Both the position numbers and the translations under genes were made by a program. Of a DNA stretch of 64,000 nt, positions 24,301-33,300 are shown piece after piece. The notes under the pieces were generated by a model. It saw only the letters and a list, made by a program, of their open reading frames with translations. It searched no databases and was not told where the DNA came from. Each line of letters begins with the position of its first letter. Positions within the stretch are counted from its first letter, which is position 1. Origin of the DNA: Antedon mediterranea. Taxonomy: Eukaryota; Echinodermata; Crinoidea; Comatulida; Antedonidae. The DNA is taken from contig NC_092674.1 in assembly GCF_964355755.1 (NCBI RefSeq), forward strand, positions 18,176,501-18,240,500, in the 5' to 3' direction.

Positions 24301-27300
24301 CGAGAAAAGGTAATTCTTAAGTGCCAAATCCTTAAGAAAGGGTAAGGTCCGTTTCTGTTGCAAAAAAACCTGATTATGCATACTGTACTTAGTACGTATC
24401 AATCCTGGCAATGAAATGACAATAAGATAATTATGTCTAAATAGTTTCAAATTATGAATTGTAGTAAAACTTTAATACTACCAATCACATTCAAACTAAT
24501 CAAAAGAGACTGCATTGTCAACGTCGTTATCATTCATCACATTTTCTCCTGGCCTGGCACCTGGGTTCCTTTATGTCATATCCACTTTCCAGATCACAGC
24601 CGTTTGATACATGGGTGTTCACAAACATCAGCATTTTCACACAGCTCGATTCTGCCTCACACAGTGGAATTGAACTGCTATTTATTGTTTTCAGCTTTTC
24701 CAATGGATTGTTTGATATTGATTTTGGTCTGTAACATTTTTCAAAGATCTTCTATCTATGTTTGTTTAGTGTCAACTTGGTGTTTTACTTCTTGGCTCCT
24801 TATATGATAGGGATATTTTATGAATCTTCTGATTATTTTGACTTTGTACATTTTCTTTAGTTGCTCCTTAAAAGCTTTTTGGGCCTATTTGTCTTTTTTC
24901 AACATGGCAAGCGCCGATCTGGCCTTTCCTTTACGAAGAAATGAACTGGGATAGTCACACCAGTAAAGGCATGGAATCATGGTAGCGCGGTATAGGTCTA
25001 TACATTTCCCCACTCTCAGTACAATTATTTGTGACTGGGGGAACCAATTCATTAAACTTTCTGGGACTCAGCTGTGACCAATGATGGTATACAAGATCGT
25101 GGGATTTAAAAAAAATATAATATCAAGATATAAAGATAATTAGGCCCTACATTCTCATCCAGTGGAAATGCTACTGATTAATGTTAATTAAACAGTTGTT
25201 TTTACGAATTGTTTTGTGACATTGAAGATTTTGTATATCATAGGCTTTCATTTGGTTTAACTCTTTAAGTCTAAAAGATCATGCATTATTAAATAAAATA
25301 AACAGAAGGGCGTGTAGGATTACTGCAATGACCATAGATGATATGAAATCCACATATGAAAATACTGTGATCTCTATGGTAAAGCGTATCCTATCACAAC
25401 CTTCACATCCCCTCTTCAAAGAATATAATTTTCTTCCATCCTTAAGCCGACTTCAATCCCACCGTGTACGAACAACCCGTTATTCCAAATCATTTATCCC
25501 TAAGTCAATTACAGTTTTCAACAACACCGTTACTAGATAATTTGGTTCTGTTTTAGTAATTTACTGTGTTATCGTTTTTGTGCAATTTTGTATAGTGTGT
25601 ATAATGTTCTTATATATTTATTGTTCTTTTTAATAGTGTACAAAAATCGAATTTCCGATAATATGTTTTATTGGACCAAATAAATGCTGTGAGAGCAGCG
25701 CATTATTATTATTATATTTTGTTCTCATGAAATCAGTAAGGAAATTGTATACATTTATTTAGATAAATACAAATTAAGTGGTAAACCAGGTGGTCTAATT
25801 TAAAAATTATCGGAAAACTTTAAACATCTGGGTCTATACCATAGAAAAGCAATTTATTAATTAAAATGATTTACACATTTTAATGTTGAATTGAGACAAC
25901 GGCGTTCATTTTAATTAAATTGCAGGCCTAATTAAGAAGGGCAAATGACACTCTCAGATCAGGAGGCAAAAGGCCGGGTGGCAAAAGGCCGGATGGCAAA
26001 AGGCCAGGTGGCAAAAGGCTGGGTGGAAATTGGCCGGGTGGAAATAGGCAGGTAGGCTTTCTTAAGGGTCATGGTACAGGATTTGGAACTTTACATTTTC
26101 TCAGTTGGTTAAACGTACTTATTGTACTTTCCAAGGTTTCATCGATGTACTCGATTATGCTAATTAAAATGTTAATTACCACTAATTAATTACTTTCTTA
26201 AGCAGATTAGGTACAGGAGTTGATAGATCTTCAATTAGACTCTAAAAATAAACATTTTTACATTGGTTTTACATGTGTACTCATTATGTTAATTAAGTCT
26301 AGGTGGGACATATATTGACCTTTGACCCTTTCTTAAGGGGTTTATGGTACAGGATTTGGCACTTAAGAATTACGTTTTCTCAGTTGGGTAAACGTACTTA
26401 TTGTATTGTCAAAGGTTTCATCGATGTACTCGACCTGCTAATTAAAATGCTAATTAGCGCTTATTAGTGGCTTTCTTAAGTGGACTAGGTACAGGAGTTA
26501 ACACTTAAGAACGATGGATCTTCAATTAGACTCTAACAATAAACATTTTAACATTGGTTTCATTTATGTACTCGATTATGCTAATTAAATCAAATTTTGG
26601 GGTATTTTGAGTGCCCCTCCCTAGAGTTAGTACAGGGGCGGGAACTTAAGAACGGCCGTTTGATGGTCCCTGGACCCTACTTGACATATTCTATGACTCA
26701 GACCTTTTGTACTCGCAATGCTAAACAAATCTTCATGGGCTCCCGGATTAATAACTTTCCATGTTTGCTTTCATCAACACCAATCCGGAAAACCTTATGT
26801 TGATACGCTAAGATTACAACATCATGCCAAACAGTGATTGAATCAAAAGATGCCGAAATCCAAATATCAAACTCATGGGATCAAACCAATACAGTACTGT
26901 CACTGAAAAAGCAACTAAAAAGTGCTGAAGATCGAGTCAAAGATCTAAGAAAACAGCTAGGGGAGAACCAGGATCTTTGGCATGCATGAATGAGAAAGAT
27001 ATTAAGCGTGTTCAACTACTTCAGAACAGGGCTGCTAAACTTGTTTTTCAGGCAAGGAAATTTGATCATGTCTCTCCTTTGCTTTCACAACTTCACTGGT
27101 TGCCTGTTAAAGAGCAGAGATCTGGAACCAACTTCCTCGTTCCATTCGTTACACTCCATTCCCTTTTCAATTCAAAACTCTCCTGAAAACTCACCTATTT
27201 CTATAGTTATTCTTTCATGTTGCGCTGTGAGACTATTATTTTATTATTATGAATGAAAACCAATGACAAAAATTGCCTAAACTAAATGGGTCTTCAGCTG

Positions 27301-30300
27301 TTTTTAAAAATACAAACAGAAGGCAAATCACAAATTTCACTGCAAAAAGTACAAACTTTCAGGACTAAATTTATATTTATAAACTTACGTAGGTCCTCTA
27401 GATGACCATGTATACTGCATGCCAGGCAACTTCTTCCATATGGAGTATTCGGCTGTCATCATTTCAGATGAAACATAAGCACCTACACCTAATATCCAAA
27501 ACAAAATCATACTCATAATTAGTTAGTAATACAGCTCAAGACCTGTCAAGAAATTTGATCAAAAGTTAGAGTTGTAATGCTACGGAAAGTGTTTTCCATT
27601 ATAAAATAAAATAGATAAGAGAGTGTGTCCTTGCCATTTGATTGATTAATTAAGCATGCCGTTTGGAAAAGTGATAGCTAATACTGTATGGTAATTAATG
27701 GTTCTAATGCATGCAGGAAAACAATTTTTTGAAAAAATATGTCAAGCCGGCTGTGGTTAAGAATCACATCTCTGTGGCAAAAATTCAATTATAAGCACCG
27801 CCTAATTTGGTTTACGAAAACGGCCGCCGACTGAAACAGCCGACACTCGTATCGTTCAATAGTATATATGGAGCGTGCCGTGTGCTACACACTGTACAAC
27901 ATTAATGACCTACTGTACACATTTGAAGGAAAAAGTAACGTTTAACCGATTCACCCAGATAAGCGCTTAAAGCGCCCATGAGGTTAAAAATCAAGGTCAT
28001 TGTAAAGAAATTGTCAACAAATAAAAAGTAAATCGAATTTACATGCGCAGTTTGATGAATTAATTATACACAATACTCACAACAAATATAATGGGTTTGA
28101 AAATAAAAGTTTTTTGAAGCACGCTGTTCAAAACGTGATAGACATGTTGAATGAATCTAGGCCTAAACATACAACGTAAAATCGTATAAAATCCATCATT
28201 ATTTGTAATAATCACTATTGTGAAGCTTTTATACAATAAATATAGATTATTTATCAGTTGCCGTGTCTAAATCATCATATTTCCATGTAAAAATGTGATT
28301 TTTCTACCGGAGAAAAGTCATGGTCATGTCCTCTTGAGGGCTACGTCATGTTGTTTACCTTTGATATTTAATATGAACCCTGACATGTCAGATGCATTTA
28401 ATATGAGATATATTTTTTCAAACTCTGCGCAAAGGTCATTTTGTTGAAGCATAGCTTTTGACAAACAATTTGATACAAAACTTGTTTTGGTATCTTAAGT
28501 TTCAGAGTTTTTAACATTCCCGGTGAACAAACACCAAACACGGAGCGGCTCCCGATAGGCCTAGGCCCCATATGGTCATCGTCGGATGAGTCCGTCTACT
28601 AATTTATTCATAATTGGTCAAATTTGGTCTTATTTTGAAGAGAAGAAATAGGTTCTAATGAAGACATATAGTTTTATTCATGAATTATTTAGCAATGTTA
28701 TGCATTTGGTAGTCAAAGATAAATTTTAAAATGTTAATAATTTTTCTAAAAAAAAAGATTTGCATAAACCATACTCCGCCAAAATAAGTTGTAACACAAA
28801 TTTGATAACATTTTGAAAAGAAAATGTCTTGGCATTATTTTTCTTTTTTAATAATAATAATACTTTAAAAACGACCAAGCCTTTTCACATGAATACATAG
28901 GCCTAGACATGAATTCAAGCCTAGCTAGCTAGGCTGAGTAGACGCCCTTGCCATGGAGGTAAAAAATAATATTTTTTACCTCCATGGCCTAGCTACAGTA
29001 GGCCTAGCTTAAAATGAATAAGCAATTTCATGAAGATTTTAACCGTTTAAAGACGAAAAAAGGTATCTCAATAGGACCATATAGTATTTATTTTTTACCT
29101 TAAATTATATCTAAAAAACGTAGGGAATGGGACTTGCTGTTGTTGTACAGTGCAAATCATGATGTTACATGTAAATCATACTGACATTTTTATCTCAAAT
29201 ATTAGTTGGGCCTAAACAAATTGCATTAATTTTGTGTATAAAATTAATTCGGCATTTTTCAACACATATAATTTACCAAGGGGAGACATTACAAGAACGT
29301 GTTCACAGTTGCCTCGCTACATGGGAAGGGGGCTTCAGAAATACATTAATTGTAGCTGCGGCAGTATTGGCGTTCCATAATATTGGTGGCTGTTTCAGTC
29401 GGTGGTTCTATTTTTGGTTGACATATAACATAACATTCAATAAGAACTGAATACTGTACATACATTTTTGTAGACCAATAACCAAAAAATACTGAAAATA
29501 TTTAAAGATGTATTGTCCATTGAAACACAAAAAATGAAGGTAAAAATATTCTAAATTTAAATTCGCCATATCAAAGTAATATTAAAGTTATTCACTTTAA
29601 GTGGAAAATTCGAGCCAAAAACAATTATGATACTTCAAATTTTAATTTTTTTGGAATTAGTCAAAGGGACAATACATCTTTAAACAGGTTATATCAAACC
29701 AGCTTGATCAGATAACAGCTTGCTGATGTTATATTTTCAATCTTACATACAGTAATACTAACAAAGCCACCACATAGTTATATAAAATTAAATTGACTTT
29801 AATTTTGATACAGTTATTCACTTTCAGAGTCCTTACCAATTATATTATTAGTAGTACCACCAGGGCATCCAACTGTTGAAAGTGCTGGACCGTTATTTCC
29901 AGCAGATGAAACAAAAATAATGTTGTGTTTATCAACAGCTTCGTTGATAATATCACAAACACGTCTGAAATTAATAAGAAAATAAAACTATTGCTGTTAA
30001 AGACACTTTCCCTGCAATTGTTGACGTTTTGTAAAAATAATGTATACTATATTATATATTACATTAAACAAGGTCATTCCTTGTCTTAAATGTATGTTTT
30101 GTGATTAATAAAAAGAGAAAAACAATGCACTACATAAGTAGCTCGCATTGAATGTAGGCTAGGCTAGTTTTGTAGACGTAGCTGGTAAACAGCGATAATG
30201 TACGAACATAGTACGCTAGCTATAGACCTAGCCTGGCATATTGTCTAGTTGCTGAATTACTTTCTTGTTTTGACAGAATCCGTCAAATTGGAGAAGACCT

Positions 30301-33300
30301 TGTATTTTTACGGTTCTTTTGTTTGTTTTGCCTTTTCAATCGATCGAAAATGGGTGCATCACAGAAGCAAAATATCAATCCATGCATGCTGGTATTTATA
30401 GCGGGTCGTTAAAATTATTAGAATATTATTAAAAAATTTTGCATTTTTACCGTTTAAAGACAGAAAAATTATCGCAATATGCCCATATAGTATTTATTTT
30501 TACATGAAATGCAGTTTGTGACCTTAAATTAGATCGAAAAAACGTAGTGTCTTTAAGTGAAGTTTTTAAGAGTGAAAAATATTCAATATTGATTACAATT
30601 GCATGCAAAATAAATGTACATTAAATTTTGAGAGCTACAGTATAATGTGGCAATCCCAAAGTTATGCATACAAAATTGGTGTCATAGTTTATTGTGGTTT
30701 GATCTTGCTAAAAATGTTTGTAAAAATACAGTACCATCCAGAAAACATTCTACCCCTCCTGTGTATTGTCCATTGAAAATATTGGGAAAACAATATTCTG
30801 GGAGTGGTACATTACATAACTGTTTTAGCACCTACTTCCCGTTAAAATTTGAAACTCAAAGTGCAGTGTGCTGTGGCGGTGGTTCGAAAAATTTATATTG
30901 ATCAAAAGGTCATGGACCTAGATTTTTACTCATTCACATACAACAAAAGACTATTATTTGACTAAAATTAATCACGCTTTCTTAGGCTAGGTGTTTTCAA
31001 AACAATTTACAGTATAGTTAAGGCAATCTGTGGATAAACCCAAACCAAATTACATAGTTTCTAAACTTATTTTTTTCTGATTCTGTATTTACTGTATTGG
31101 AGTATTTTAACAAAGATTTTCTGATTTTTATATGAATTAGACCAATAAAAGATGAATTGATTTGAATTTTAATTCTAATATCTACCAAAATGGGTTTAGA
31201 ACATATATTTTTAAGTCATTTGAGGTATATAGACGTACCATCCAGAAAACCATACCGTACCATAACCAAATAAAAATTGGACAAAACGCAGTTAATTAGG
31301 TAATGATAGGACAGCCCACATTCACTCAACTGTTACGGCATTGAGTAATTAATTTCTCTAGTAACTATCCATGTGCTTTTGAAAATAGTGGTACGTCCGT
31401 AGATATGCAAATAATTAAATATTATTTTTAAAATTGATTACCATACAGTACAAACAAATGTTTCCTTTACAGTAGTATCCGTTTGGAGGAATATGTCTTT
31501 AAGTGAAGGAACATCAAATAAAAGTAACTGCATGTTTTTTTCATTCTCATTCAAAATAATTTGTTAATGGTCAATGTCGAACTGTTGCAATAAAATTACA
31601 TACCCAGAATTGGGAATATGAGATGCTTCTCCATAGCTAAAATTTACAAGGTCAGCTTTAGCCCGAATCACTTCAATCATCTGTTAAGAGAATGAAATAA
31701 AAATTATATATTATCTTATATTAATATCATAATTCATTGATTACCGTAAAAAAAAATCGTGGAGAAAATCTATACGGTAGGCATAGCACAGGTAAGATCA
31801 ATTAGGCCGCCTAGGCCTAGATGACCTGGCCGTCTAATTGCTTGGCCTACATCGGAATATAGCTTTAGATAGCCTAGATCATAGCCAGAAGAAGGATCGT
31901 CATTTTCAGTTCATGCACCGGGAAATCCTCGGGTATAGTCCCACCTCCCAAATTCGGGCAAGTTTCACGTACAAGGGGGTTGGGCTTATACCTGCGTCAG
32001 TATACGGTAATAAAAAGAAAACTAGATTTGAACTCAATTTGGTTATGTCTGAGCAAAACATATTAACATGTTAAAGAGAATCGAATATGTAATATAGATG
32101 CGCACTCTTTTAAATGTGATGACCTTTGATGCAAAAGATGAAAATCCGACTTTTAAAATTCAACTGGCCATATGATGATGTCACAACATCCGAGAGGCCA
32201 ACCTTTTAAATGAATTCATATCTACAATTCAGCAACGCGACAACGTCAGGCTAGGCCTAGCTAGCGTACGATGTTCTTACGTTACCACTTTACCAGCTAG
32301 GCCTACAAAACTAAGCCCAAATATATGCTTGGTCTACGAGAGAAATTTCGACACGAGCTACAAGGTAGTGCATTTTTTTTCTCATATCTATATATAAATT
32401 TACGTAAGGGCAAAAATCGGTAAATCGAGCGTTATTTCTAGAATGTTTACTCGATCGTATATAAAGTTGGTTAGAATCTCGGTACTGATTTTAACCACCT
32501 GATCTAACCCTGTTTACTAATTAAATTGAGTTAGATAATTAGTTATTGACAATTAAAACGAATTTAGGTTCAACGATTTGCCCCAAATAGGGGTGTTTTT
32601 CGATCGTGGTATACACTGTCTAATGGATGTCCGTCTTGAAAAATACCCGAAGACAATAATACGAGGATGCTTCGCATTTTCCTATCTCCTCCTACGATAA
32701 TTGTTTTTAATGGCTGAAAACCGGTTGAACAGCTCGAGTACAGCATCATAATGTTGAAGACAGGCCGATTTTCTTTAAAAAATGCTATTTTGATAGATTT
32801 TATAAATGTTTATATAAATGTATTGATTTGCGATGAATGGAACATTCCAATCTCTGTTACACAAGTGTCTATTCCCTCAGGCGTCGTAAAGGCAAGTACT
32901 GTATACTCATAACAGAAATTCGATCCATTTTTTCCCCAATCTGTTCTGCAGAGGTTGGATATAATTTTTTTTAAACGGATAATGAGCTAGCGTTTTCAGT
33001 CGCCGTATATTATGTACACATCTTTATTATTGCATTTAAACCACCCACATCATCACCCTTCCCTCACTGGCATGAGTAGCGTTGTAAAGCAAGAGGATAA
33101 GCCTATACGGTGCATCACATGCCCTAAACGCAGAACAACTTTGGTGGGTAGGGTAGGAACCAACTTAATTATGAATTGGCTCTAAGAAACAATTGAAAAC
33201 CATTAGGCCTACTAATTAAGTTGAGTTAGATAATTTAATATTTATTGACGATTAAATCGAATTTATGATTTTCCCCGAATAGAGGTGGTTTTCACAAATT

